Positions 45,073 to 51,959 of a DNA stretch of 64,000 nucleotides are shown here, in pieces. A program made the translations under genes and the position numbers. This DNA comes from Pseudomonadota bacterium (GTDB taxonomy: Bacteria; Pseudomonadota; Alphaproteobacteria; Rhodobacterales; Rhodobacteraceae): NCBI GenBank assembly GCA_963205235.1, contig CAUJIP010000046.1, positions 1-64,000 of the forward strand. The letters run 5' to 3'. The notes under the pieces were generated by a model. That model was given only the letters and a program-made list of their open reading frames with translations, ran no database searches and was not told the DNA's origin. Numbering within the stretch: the stretch's first letter is position 1; every line of letters begins with the position of its first letter.

Positions 45073-45681
45073 ATGAAAGCCGCGAACGAAGCCCTGATCG
45101 TGATCGACGTGCAGAATGATTTCTGCCCCGGCGGTGCCCTGGCCGTGGCCGGGGGTGATGAAATCATCAGCCGGATCAACGGGTTGATGGGTGATTACCA
45201 GACCATCGTCCTGACACAGGATTGGCACCCGTCGAATCATGCCAGCTTTGCGGCCAACCACCCCGGCGCAGCCCCGTTCAGCCTGACCCAGATGCCCTAT
45301 GGCCCGCAGGTCCTGTGGCCCACCCACTGCGTGCAAGGCACAGATGGTGCCGCTTTCCACAACGCCCTGCGCACCGATCCGGCCCATCTGGTGATCCGCA
45401 AGGGATTTCGGCCAAAGATCGACAGCTATTCCGCCTTCTTCGAAAATGACCGGACCACCGCCACCGGCCTTGACGGATACCTTCGCGACCGGGGGATCAC
45501 CGCGATCACGCTGGTCGGCCTTGCGACCGACTATTGCGTCGCCTACTCGGCCCTCGATGCGGCCCGTCTGGGGTTCAAAGCCACGGTTCTGGAAGGGGCC
45601 TGCCGGGCGATTGACCTGAACGGCTCGTTGGCCCAAGCCCGCGACCTGATGCGCGCAGCTGGCGTCGCGCTGGAGGCCTGA
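45073..45681 (+). CDS. pncA: Nicotinamidase
   Basis: A 202-residue isochorismatase-fold hydrolase converting nicotinamide to nicotinate for NAD salvage. The catalytic triad is visible: Asp in VIDVQNDFCPGG near residue 12, Lys in RKGFRPKIDSYSAF near 115, Cys in VGLATDYCVAYSA near 155. A metal His is in QDWHPSNHASF near 55. The start at 45073 follows AAGAGGCC; the ORF-track start is far upstream in trhO antisense. It is 3 bp upstream of pncB, and the two steps are consecutive. Confidence 0.95.
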   Translation: MKAANEALIVIDVQNDFCPGGALAVAGGDEIISRINGLMGDYQTIVLTQDWHPSNHASFAANHPGAAPFSLTQMPYGPQVLWPTHCVQGTDGAAFHNALRTDPAHLVIRKGFRPKIDSYSAFFENDRTTATGLDGYLRDRGITAITLVGLATDYCVAYSALDAARLGFKATVLEGACRAIDLNGSLAQARDLMRAAGVALEA

Positions 45682-45684
45682 CCC

Positions 45685-46974
45685 TTGGATATTGCAACCC
45701 GCGTCTGGGACCACAAGTGGAAGATCGACCCGATCGTGCGGTCACTGATAGACACAGACTTTTACAAGCTGCTGATGTGTCAGTCTATTTTTCGAAACAA
45801 GCCCAAGACCAACGTCGTGTTCAGCCTGATCAACCGGTCCTCCAAGGTCCGTCTGGCCGAACTGATCGACGAAGGTGAATTGCGCGAACAACTGGACCAT
45901 GTCCGCACCATCCAACTTGCACGGGGCGAAAGCACTTGGCTGCGCGGGAACACGTTCTACGGCAAACGCCAGATGTTCCGGCCCGATTTCATGGAATGGT
46001 TCGAAAAGCTGCGCCTGCCGCCATATCATCTGGAAAAGCGCGACGGGCAGTTTGAACTGACCTTCGAAGGGGCCTGGCCCGAGGTCATGCTATGGGAAAT
46101 CCCCGCCCTTGCCATCCTGATGGAACTGCGCAGCCGCGCGGTTCTGGACGACATGGGCAAGTTCGAATTGCAGGTGCTTTACGCCCGCGCCATGACCCGC
46201 GCCTGGGAAAAGATCGAGCGGCTGAAGAAGATCGACGGCTTGAAGATCGCCGATTTCGGCACGCGGCGACGGCATGGGTTCCTGTGGCAGGACTGGGCCG
46301 TGCAGGCGATGCAGGAAGGGTTGGGGTCGAAATTCATCGGCACCTCGAACTGCCGCATCGCCATGCGCCGGGATATCGAGGCGATTGGGACCAATGCCCA
46401 TGAATTGCCGATGGTTTACAGTGCCTTGGCAGATAGCGACGCAGAACTGAAGCAAGCCCCCTATCAGGTTCTGGCCGATTGGCAGGACGAACACGAAGGC
46501 AACCTGCGGATCATCCTGCCCGACACCTATGGCACTGAAGGCTTCCTGAAGAATGCCCCGGATTGGCTGGCGGGCTGGACGGGTATCCGGATTGACAGCG
46601 GCGACCCGGCCAAGGGGGCGGAAACCGCGATCCGCTGGTGGCAGGACCGCGGCGAGGACCCGCGCGAAAAGCTGGTGATCTTTTCCGACGGGCTGGATGT
46701 GGATTCAATCGAGGCTTTGCACGCCCAGTTCCACGGCCGGGTCAAAGTGTCCTTCGGTTGGGGGACAATGCTGACCAACGACTTCCGGGGCTTGGTGCCG
46801 GACGATGCGCTTGCCCCGTTCAGCCTGGTCTGCAAGGCGTTGTCAGCGAACGGTCGCCCGACGGTCAAGCTTTCGGACAACCCGGCCAAGGCCATGGGAC
46901 CAAAGGACGAAATCGAACGCTACAAGCGGGTCTTCGGTGTTGGCGCGCAAGAGGCGCAGGCGGTCGTGGTCTGA
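45685..46974 (+). CDS. pncB: Nicotinate phosphoribosyltransferase
   Basis: 429 residues; joins nicotinate to PRPP giving NaMN, the step after PncA. The start is a TTG at 45685, 3 bp after the pncA stop, with GGAGG about 9 bases upstream. The N-terminus RSLIDTDFYKLLMCQSIF is typical. FGTRRRHGF near residue 190 carries the conserved His region, and RIDSGDPAKGAE and FSDGLDVDSIEALH (phosphate/ribose contacts) follow. Its 3' end is only 4 bp from the convergent pit gene. Confidence 0.94.
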   Translation: MDIATRVWDHKWKIDPIVRSLIDTDFYKLLMCQSIFRNKPKTNVVFSLINRSSKVRLAELIDEGELREQLDHVRTIQLARGESTWLRGNTFYGKRQMFRPDFMEWFEKLRLPPYHLEKRDGQFELTFEGAWPEVMLWEIPALAILMELRSRAVLDDMGKFELQVLYARAMTRAWEKIERLKKIDGLKIADFGTRRRHGFLWQDWAVQAMQEGLGSKFIGTSNCRIAMRRDIEAIGTNAHELPMVYSALADSDAELKQAPYQVLADWQDEHEGNLRIILPDTYGTEGFLKNAPDWLAGWTGIRIDSGDPAKGAETAIRWWQDRGEDPREKLVIFSDGLDVDSIEALHAQFHGRVKVSFGWGTMLTNDFRGLVPDDALAPFSLVCKALSANGRPTVKLSDNPAKAMGPKDEIERYKRVFGVGAQEAQAVVV

Positions 46975-46978
46975 CCCG

Positions 46979-47995
46979 TTACATGAACCGCGCGCCGATC
47001 ACATAGAACGCCGCCGCCATCGCCGCCGAGGCCGGGATGGTGATGATCCAGGCCCAGACGATCTGACCGGCAATGCCCCAACGCACGGCATGCACCCGGC
47101 GCGCGGACCCAACCCCGACAATCGCCGAGGTGATCGTGTGAGTGGTCGAGACTGGAATGCCAAGATAGGTCGCGCCGAACAGGGTCATCGCCCCGGCTGT
47201 TTCGGCGCAGGCCCCCTGCATCGGGGTCAGGCGGGTGATCTTTGACCCCATCGTATGCACGATCCGCCAGCCGCCCAGCATGGTGCCCACGCCCATCACG
47301 GTAAAGCAGGACAGCACGACCCAGGCTGGCACCGTGAATTCCGCGTAGTAGCCGTTGGCATAAAGCAGCACGGCAATGATCCCTGCGGTCTTCTGCGCGT
47401 CGTTCGAGCCATGGCCGATGGAATACAGCGCCGAGGTGAAAAGCTGCAGCTTGCGGAAAAAACCTTCCGTGCGGGCCGGATTGGCGCGGACGAAAAGCCA
47501 GCTGATCAGCACGACCAGCAGGATGCCCAGCACAAACCCGGTCACCGGCGACAGGACGATGGCAACCAGCGTCTTGGAAAGCCCACCCCAGACAATCGCC
47601 GAAAACCCGGCCTTCGCGACCCCGGCCCCGATGATCCCGCCCACCAGCGCATGCGACGAGGACGAGGGGATTCCCAGCCGCCAGGTGATCACGTTCCAGG
47701 TGATCGCCCCCATCAGTGCGCCGAAGATCACGGCGTTCGTCACCATCTCGGGGTTGATCAATCCCTTGCCGATGGTCGAGGCGACCTTGGCTTCAAAACC
47801 GAAGTAATGGCCGATGAAATAGGCGGCAAAGTTGAAGAACGCGGCCCAAAGGACGGCATAGAATGGCGACAGGACGCGGGTCGAAACCACGGTCGCAATC
47901 GCGTTTGCCGCGTCATGCATGCCGTTCAGAAGGTCAAAGAACAGCGCGACTGCGATCAGGAAGACCAGAAGGAAAGTGACCGATGTCGGGTCCAT
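46979..47995 (-). CDS. pit: Low-affinity inorganic phosphate transporter Pit
   Basis: A 338-residue inner-membrane Pi symporter. Both inverted repeats carry the PiT signature: NGMHDAANAIATVVSTRVLSP near residue 25 and GHGSNDAQKTAG near 195. Around ten hydrophobic segments are visible. It lies 10 bp downstream of a PhoU-like partner, the usual alphaproteobacterial pairing. Length is short compared with E. coli PitA (about 500), as is common for this subgroup. Confidence 0.92.
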   Translation of the reverse strand: MDPTSVTFLLVFLIAVALFFDLLNGMHDAANAIATVVSTRVLSPFYAVLWAAFFNFAAYFIGHYFGFEAKVASTIGKGLINPEMVTNAVIFGALMGAITWNVITWRLGIPSSSSHALVGGIIGAGVAKAGFSAIVWGGLSKTLVAIVLSPVTGFVLGILLVVLISWLFVRANPARTEGFFRKLQLFTSALYSIGHGSNDAQKTAGIIAVLLYANGYYAEFTVPAWVVLSCFTVMGVGTMLGGWRIVHTMGSKITRLTPMQGACAETAGAMTLFGATYLGIPVSTTHTITSAIVGVGSARRVHAVRWGIAGQIVWAWIITIPASAAMAAAFYVIGARFM

Positions 47996-48005
47996 CGCCG
48001 CGCCC

Positions 48006-48650
48006 TCAGACGTGTTCGATGACGATGTCGCTCATCACATGAGCCACATCTTCGAACCGGTCGCAGACCTTTTCCAGATGGTCGTAAAGTTCCGCCCCGA
48101 CGACAAAGGCAAGCGCGTCAGACTTTGGCGTGGCCTTGAACAGCTCTTTCAGGCCGGTGTCGTTCAACTGGTCCGACTGTTCTTCGATCCGGCTGATCTC
48201 TCCGACCATCTGGTGCAGCCGCGACGAGTTCGCACCGATGTTGCGCATGAGGGGCAGCGCCTCGGCCACGATGTTCGACAGAAGGATCACCCGGTCGCCC
48301 ATGGCCCGCATGTTGGTCTGAAAGCTGGTGACATCGTACAGCATCACCACCTTGCCGGTCTTGTTCATCTGGTCAATGGCATCATCCAGCGCGCTGGACA
48401 GCGCCTTGATGTCCGACCGGTCGAAGGGCGTGATAAAGCTGCGGCGGATCGACTGCATCACCTCATAGCTGATCTGGTCGGCCTCTTCCTCTTGCGTCGA
48501 AAGTCGCGCGCATTTGTCGGCGATATTGTCGCCACCCTCGAGGATCGCGCGCAGGGTCAGCGCCGCCTCTTGCGACTTTTTCGCCTGCGCTTCGAACAGG
48601 TTAAAGAAATTGTCCGAGCGCGGCATGATCGCTCTGATGATCTTGAACAT
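48006..48650 (-). CDS. PhoU-like (DUF47) accessory protein of Pit
   Basis: 214 residues from MFKIIRAIMPRSDNFF (48650; AGGAGA upstream). It is all-helical, with E/D-rich helices (LSTQEEEADQISYEVMQSI, EISRIEEQSDQLN) that bind metal clusters in PhoU-type proteins. DUF47 proteins encoded before pit are thought to modulate the permease. CTGTAAC/CTGTGAC half-sites upstream could allow PhoB control. Confidence 0.9.
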   Translation of the reverse strand: MFKIIRAIMPRSDNFFNLFEAQAKKSQEAALTLRAILEGGDNIADKCARLSTQEEEADQISYEVMQSIRRSFITPFDRSDIKALSSALDDAIDQMNKTGKVVMLYDVTSFQTNMRAMGDRVILLSNIVAEALPLMRNIGANSSRLHQMVGEISRIEEQSDQLNDTGLKELFKATPKSDALAFVVGAELYDHLEKVCDRFEDVAHVMSDIVIEHV

Positions 48651-48715
48651 GATGTCTCCTGGAATATGCGGGCGCAGCACCCGGTTCAGACTGTCCTTTC
48701 GGGCATCGCTATCCA

Positions 48716-48744
48716 GTCACAGAAGTTTTGGCAATCCGTTACAG
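48716..48744 (-). promoter_or_regulatory. Possible PhoB half-sites upstream of the pit operon
   Basis: On the minus strand CTGTAAC and CTGTGAC start 22 bp apart, two turns of the 11-bp PHO-box period. The intervening 7-mer (TGCCAAA) does not fit, so this is a weak box. PhoB repression of pit is known in S. meliloti. Confidence 0.3.
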
Positions 48745-48751
48745 GCGCGGA

Positions 48752-49660
48752 TCAGGGGCCCAGCACCGTTTCCGCACAACGGACGGCGCGGGCAAGGTGG
48801 CTTTGGTGGATCGGGTCATCCGGCAGCAACCGGGGCATGGTCCAGCCGACCGAGGCCAGAGTTCGGGCCATGGTGAAGGCATCCACCATCGCGACATCGG
48901 TCGTGCCATAGCCCGCCATCAAGGCATCCCGCAGGGCCGGAAATTCGGGCAGGGCCAGCACCTGCACCAGCGCGGTGCCAAGATCATAAAGCCGGAAGCC
49001 AAAGCCTGAATCGTCGAAATCGATCAAAGAAACCGAATGTTCGTTTACAAGAACGTTCTCGCGCAGGACGTCGGCGTGGATCAACCCGGTGTCGCCGCCG
49101 ATCAGACGTTCGCGCAAGGCATCGCGGGCGCGGACAAGCATCCGGCGCTGGTCGGGGCTGGCGGCGGGATGGTCCCAGAACCGGCCCCAGAACGGCGTTT
49201 CGCCGACCAGACCGTCGCGGTCCCAGCTTGGGCGGACAAAGCCTTGCGGCAGGGTCAGGCCATCGGTCACCCTATGCAGGCTGCGCAACAGCTCGCCCAG
49301 CTTGTGGTAAAGTTGGGCAACATCGGCCACCGGGCGCGCGAAGGGCAAACCAGCCTCGCCAAGGGCCTCGCCCTCCATCCAGCTGATTGCCGATGCGTGG
49401 CGGCCATCCTGCAGCGGAACCAGCAAGCGGCCATCCTGCGCCGGAATCGCAGCTGGAATTGGCAGACCCGACCGGGCGAGTTCGGCACACCACCAAAGTT
49501 CCGAGCCTATGGCATCCGCCGACTGATAGCCCGCCCGGTGCAAGCGCAAGGCCGCCCGGCCAGACGGCAGCGCCATTTCATAGACATGGTTTTCCCGGTC
49601 GCGCAGGGTGCAGGTGATCCGCCCGCCCCAAAGTGTTGCGGCTGCTTCGGCGGGGGTCAT
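48752..49660 (-). CDS. APH-fold phosphotransferase (homoserine-kinase/SrkA-like)
   Basis: A 302-residue protein-kinase-like fold. The catalytic loop HADVLRENVLV (Brenner HxDxxxxN) is near residue 195 and the metal-binding Asp in SLIDFDDSGFGFRLYDLG near 215. The N-terminal lobe has YEMALPSGRAALRLHRAGY. The family includes ThrB-type homoserine kinases, stress kinase SrkA and aminoglycoside kinases; nothing here selects one. It overlaps arfB by 4 bp (ATGA). Confidence 0.83.
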   Translation of the reverse strand: MTPAEAAATLWGGRITCTLRDRENHVYEMALPSGRAALRLHRAGYQSADAIGSELWWCAELARSGLPIPAAIPAQDGRLLVPLQDGRHASAISWMEGEALGEAGLPFARPVADVAQLYHKLGELLRSLHRVTDGLTLPQGFVRPSWDRDGLVGETPFWGRFWDHPAASPDQRRMLVRARDALRERLIGGDTGLIHADVLRENVLVNEHSVSLIDFDDSGFGFRLYDLGTALVQVLALPEFPALRDALMAGYGTTDVAMVDAFTMARTLASVGWTMPRLLPDDPIHQSHLARAVRCAETVLGP

Positions 49661-50079
49661 TCCTCGCCCTCGACCTTGCCGCGAAGCGCCTTGACCTCGC
49701 CCCGCTGGGTCTTGGCGGCGATACGACGGCGCTGGCTGCCCAATGTCGGCTTGGTCGCGATCCGCCGTTTGGGGGCGATCAGGGCTTGCCGGATCAGTTC
49801 GGCCAGCCGTTCACGGGCAAGTTCGCGATTCTGCGCCTGGCTGCGGGTGTCTTCGACCTGGATCACCAGCGCCCCTTCGGTGGTCCAGCGCCGACCGGCC
49901 AGCCGCTTCAGCCGCGCCTTGACTGCCGGGGTCAGATTCGGGGATCGGTCCGCCTCGAACCGCAGTTCGACAGCGGTCGAGACCTTGTTGACGTTCTGCC
50001 CCCCCGGCCCCGAGGCGCGCATGAAGCTTTCCGACAATTCCCAGTCGGCAATCGCGATGGTTTCGGTGACATGCAGCAT
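49657..50079 (-). CDS. arfB: Alternative ribosome-rescue factor B (peptidyl-tRNA hydrolase)
   Basis: 140 residues. The GGQ motif of release-factor-like hydrolases is in RASGPGGQNVNKVSTAVELRF near residue 25. The C-terminal tail is basic (RRIATKPTLGSQRRRIAAKTQRGEVKALRGK), which in ArfB enters the empty mRNA channel of stalled ribosomes. ArfB releases nascent chains when tmRNA is insufficient. An intrinsic terminator (50104-50139) and a micro-frame with a perfect ribosome site lie directly upstream. No other promoter is obvious in the 25 bp between terminator and start, so expression may rely on readthrough. Confidence 0.94.
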   Translation of the reverse strand: MLHVTETIAIADWELSESFMRASGPGGQNVNKVSTAVELRFEADRSPNLTPAVKARLKRLAGRRWTTEGALVIQVEDTRSQAQNRELARERLAELIRQALIAPKRRIATKPTLGSQRRRIAAKTQRGEVKALRGKVEGEE

Positions 50080-50103
50080 GTGGGCAAGCTATTCGGGGTT
50101 TCG

Positions 50104-50139
50104 CAAAAGAGAAAGGGCTGCCGATGCTGGCAACCCTTT
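50104..50139 (-). terminator. Intrinsic terminator directly upstream of arfB
   Basis: On the minus strand AAAGGGTTGCC, loop AGCATC, GGCAGCCCTTT (11 bp, one G-U), then CTCTTTTGCG. It lies 25-60 bp before arfB and is a credible terminator or attenuator. Its 3'-arm 8-mer GGCAGCCC recurs at 50202-50209. Confidence 0.8.
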
Positions 50140-50210
50140 CCGAGATCCAAGGAGATGGGCCAGTTAGGGCATCCAAATCCAATCGGTGGTTTATCTTCCA
50201 GGGGCTGCCC

Positions 50211-50267
50211 TTAGAAAATACGCCCCCCGACTGTCCCGACACCTCTCTCCAATATCACTCTAGACAC
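50211..50267 (-). CDS. Putative 18-residue leader peptide upstream of arfB
   Basis: An open frame too short for the ORF track: GTG start at 50267, TAA at 50211-50213, product MSRVILERGVGTVGGRIF. The start lies 7 bases after GGAGG in the strongest ribosome site of the window. The peptide has no signal or membrane character and ends with a GTVGGRIF run. It is followed at once by GGCAGCCC, the alternative partner of the downstream terminator arm. Its placement suggests a regulatory leader for arfB. A small functional protein or chance frame are alternatives. Confidence 0.55.
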   Translation of the reverse strand: MSRVILERGVGTVGGRIF

Positions 50268-50268
50268 T

Positions 50269-50282
50269 GGATCACCTCCTTT
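50269..50282 (-). promoter_or_regulatory. Perfect 14-nt Shine-Dalgarno sequence
   Basis: The minus strand reads AAAGGAGGTGATCC, fully complementary to the 3' end of 16S rRNA. The plus strand 50267-50283 (CTGGATCACCTCCTTTC) equals the alphaproteobacterial 16S 3' terminus for 17 bases. Ordinary genes here use 4-6 base sites. Confidence 0.8.
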
Positions 50283-50310
50283 CAAAATGGTTGCCGATAA
50301 GGGGGAGCGT

Positions 50311-50333
50311 GACACAGATTTTGTGTTTGTCAA
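50311..50333 (-). promoter_or_regulatory. Candidate promoter/operator of the arfB leader
   Basis: A perfect -35 TTGACA (50328-50333, minus strand) lies about 60 bp before the micro-frame start. Immediately downstream is ACACA-N5-TGTGT (50312-50326), a symmetric element. The -10 is poor (ACGCTC at 17 bp), so the promoter is tentative. Confidence 0.4.
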
Positions 50334-50339
50334 AACAAT

Positions 50340-50960
50340 TTACGCTACCCGTGCGGCAAGTTTTCGAACGGCCAGCCGGAATGGCATCAGCGCGAAGACA
50401 GCCAGAAGAAGCTTGACCATCCAGTCACCCAGCGCCAGCGAGACCCAGAACGGGGCTTCGGACCCGATACCCAGAAGCGGGGTCGGGGCAGTGGCCCACG
50501 AGACGTCATTGCCGGGCTCAAGAAAGGTCAGTGCAGCGGAAAAGGCAACGGTGAAGAAGATCGCCGTATCCAGTGTGGACGATATCACCGGCGAGATCAG
50601 CGGAGCCTTCCACCAAAGCCCGTTGCGGAACCGGTTGAAGACCGCAATGTCCAGAAGCTGGGCGCACAGGAACGCAAGGCCCGAACCCAGGGCGACACGG
50701 AGGCTGACCAGGGGGCCGAACTCGCCCATGATCTGCGTGCCGATGAAGGAACAGAGAATCCCGGTGCCAAAGCCCACGAACACAATCTTGCGGGCGGCGG
50801 CGGGGCCGTCCAGCCGGTTCGCGATCTCGGTCACCAGGAACGAGAACGGATAGGTCAGCGCGCCCCAGGTCAGGAAGGCGCCAAGCGGGTATTGGACAAG
50901 GATGTTCGAGGTGACGACAATCACCGTCATGGCGATGACGCCAGGAAGAAGGAAGCGCAT
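50340..50960 (-). CDS. yhhQ: Queuosine-precursor transporter (YhhQ/DUF165 family)
   Basis: 206 residues from MRFLLPGVIAMTVIVVTSNILVQYPLG (50960; the ORF-track start is a TTG without ribosome site). About six membrane segments. Family marks are TYPFSFLVTEIANRLDGPAAARKIVFVGFG near residue 35, LAFLCAQLLDIAVFNRFR near 95 and SPVISSTLDTAIFFTVAF near 125. YhhQ imports preQ0/preQ1 for queuosine tRNA modification. Downstream lie the arfB leader and arfB, another translation gene. Confidence 0.9.
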   Translation of the reverse strand: MRFLLPGVIAMTVIVVTSNILVQYPLGAFLTWGALTYPFSFLVTEIANRLDGPAAARKIVFVGFGTGILCSFIGTQIMGEFGPLVSLRVALGSGLAFLCAQLLDIAVFNRFRNGLWWKAPLISPVISSTLDTAIFFTVAFSAALTFLEPGNDVSWATAPTPLLGIGSEAPFWVSLALGDWMVKLLLAVFALMPFRLAVRKLAARVA

Positions 50961-51031
50961 GGGTATGACCGTTTTGACAAGGTTGCGGAAACTTGGCCCC
51001 GCAGGCCTTGCGGTCAACGGGACGGGCGCGG

Positions 51032-51058
51032 GCTATACCGGCCCTGCCCGCCTGTCAA
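51032..51058 (-). promoter_or_regulatory. Candidate yhhQ promoter
   Basis: Minus strand TTGACA (51053-51058) and TATAGC (51032-51037) with a short 15-bp spacer, about 70 bp upstream of yhhQ. Good hexamers, non-ideal spacing. Confidence 0.4.
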
Positions 51059-51059
51059 C

Positions 51060-51959
51060 TTATTCCGCGTCCAGAACGGCCTGACACTGGTCCGGCAGGT
51101 CAGCCATGGTGAATTCGCGCGCGCCCTTTTTCTTGGGCTGATCCTCGTCCTTCGGCTTCTTCTTGTCGCCGGTCTCTTTCGGAGGATCAAGGAAGTCGGT
51201 CACCCACCACATCAAGGTGTCGTCGCAGCCGTCTCCGCCATTCGAAAGATCGGCCACCGTGGGGGTCTGGGTCTCGCACAGCCGTGCGCCCTTGGGGCAT
51301 TTCAGGCGGACGTGGAAATGGGTGTCATGTCCCGCGACCGGACGGATTTTCTGCAGCCATTTCTTGTCTTTCTTCTTCGCGGTCTTGCATATCTCGATCT
51401 TGACGGCGGCGGCCACGAAAATCCGGTCGACACGCGGGTCAAGGGCGGCCTGTTTCAAAAGCTCGCGGTGGACCGAGGTCCAGTTATCGGTCACCGACTT
51501 CTGGTCCGCCGACCGGACCGGGATCGAGCTGATGTCCTCTCGTTCCGATTCCGTCAGCGACAGGCTTGCCGGTGGCAGGAACCAGATGTCGGCATCAAGC
51601 CCGATCTGGTGGCTGGCGTGACCCGAGGTCATCGGTCCGCCGCGCGGCTGGCTCATGTCGCCGATGTAAAGGCCTTTGCCAAAGCCGATGTCACGGGCGG
51701 TGGCGGACAAGTCCATCAGGAACTGCACAAGGTCAGGCTGGCCGTAATGGCGGTTGCGCGACAGGCGCATCGCTTGCCATGTGTCACCGCTTTCCGGCAG
51801 TTCCATCATCCCGGCGCCGCAGCCCTTGGCATAAGACCCGATCGGCATCGGATCCTGCAAAGACGGCAAGGCCTTGGCCCCGAAAAGCTGGTTGGCAAGA
51901 TCCTCGGCCCCCGCAGGAACCGCAAGACAAAGCGTCAGGACAAGGCTGCGAACAAACAT
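51060..51959 (-). CDS. mepA: Penicillin-insensitive murein endopeptidase
   Basis: 299 residues from MFVRSLVLTLCLAVPAGA, a Sec signal peptide. It is a LAS-family zinc endopeptidase cutting D-Ala-mDAP cross-links in the periplasm. Metal motifs are GHASHQIGLDADIWF near residue 115 (His, Asp) and HDTHFHVRLKC near 215. A Lys-rich insertion (KKKPKDEDQPKKK) near the C-terminus is unusual. Cysteines in KGCGAG, EICK, LKCPKG and DGCDD fit disulfides. It shares one base (TGATG) with the upstream MFS gene. Confidence 0.93.
   Translation of the reverse strand: MFVRSLVLTLCLAVPAGAEDLANQLFGAKALPSLQDPMPIGSYAKGCGAGMMELPESGDTWQAMRLSRNRHYGQPDLVQFLMDLSATARDIGFGKGLYIGDMSQPRGGPMTSGHASHQIGLDADIWFLPPASLSLTESEREDISSIPVRSADQKSVTDNWTSVHRELLKQAALDPRVDRIFVAAAVKIEICKTAKKKDKKWLQKIRPVAGHDTHFHVRLKCPKGARLCETQTPTVADLSNGGDGCDDTLMWWVTDFLDPPKETGDKKKPKDEDQPKKKGAREFTMADLPDQCQAVLDAE

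Noticed and set aside
50267-50283. Remnant of a 16S rRNA gene
   Set aside because: Only the last 17 bases match. No preceding helix 45 sequence (GGGGAACCTGCGG) is present, and the reverse strand reading as a ribosome site with a start codon at correct spacing explains it better.
50961-51059. preQ1 riboswitch before yhhQ
   Set aside because: Expected in some lineages for this transporter family, but I could not fit the preQ1-I, -II or -III consensus to the leader by eye. A covariance search (Infernal/Rfam) would decide.
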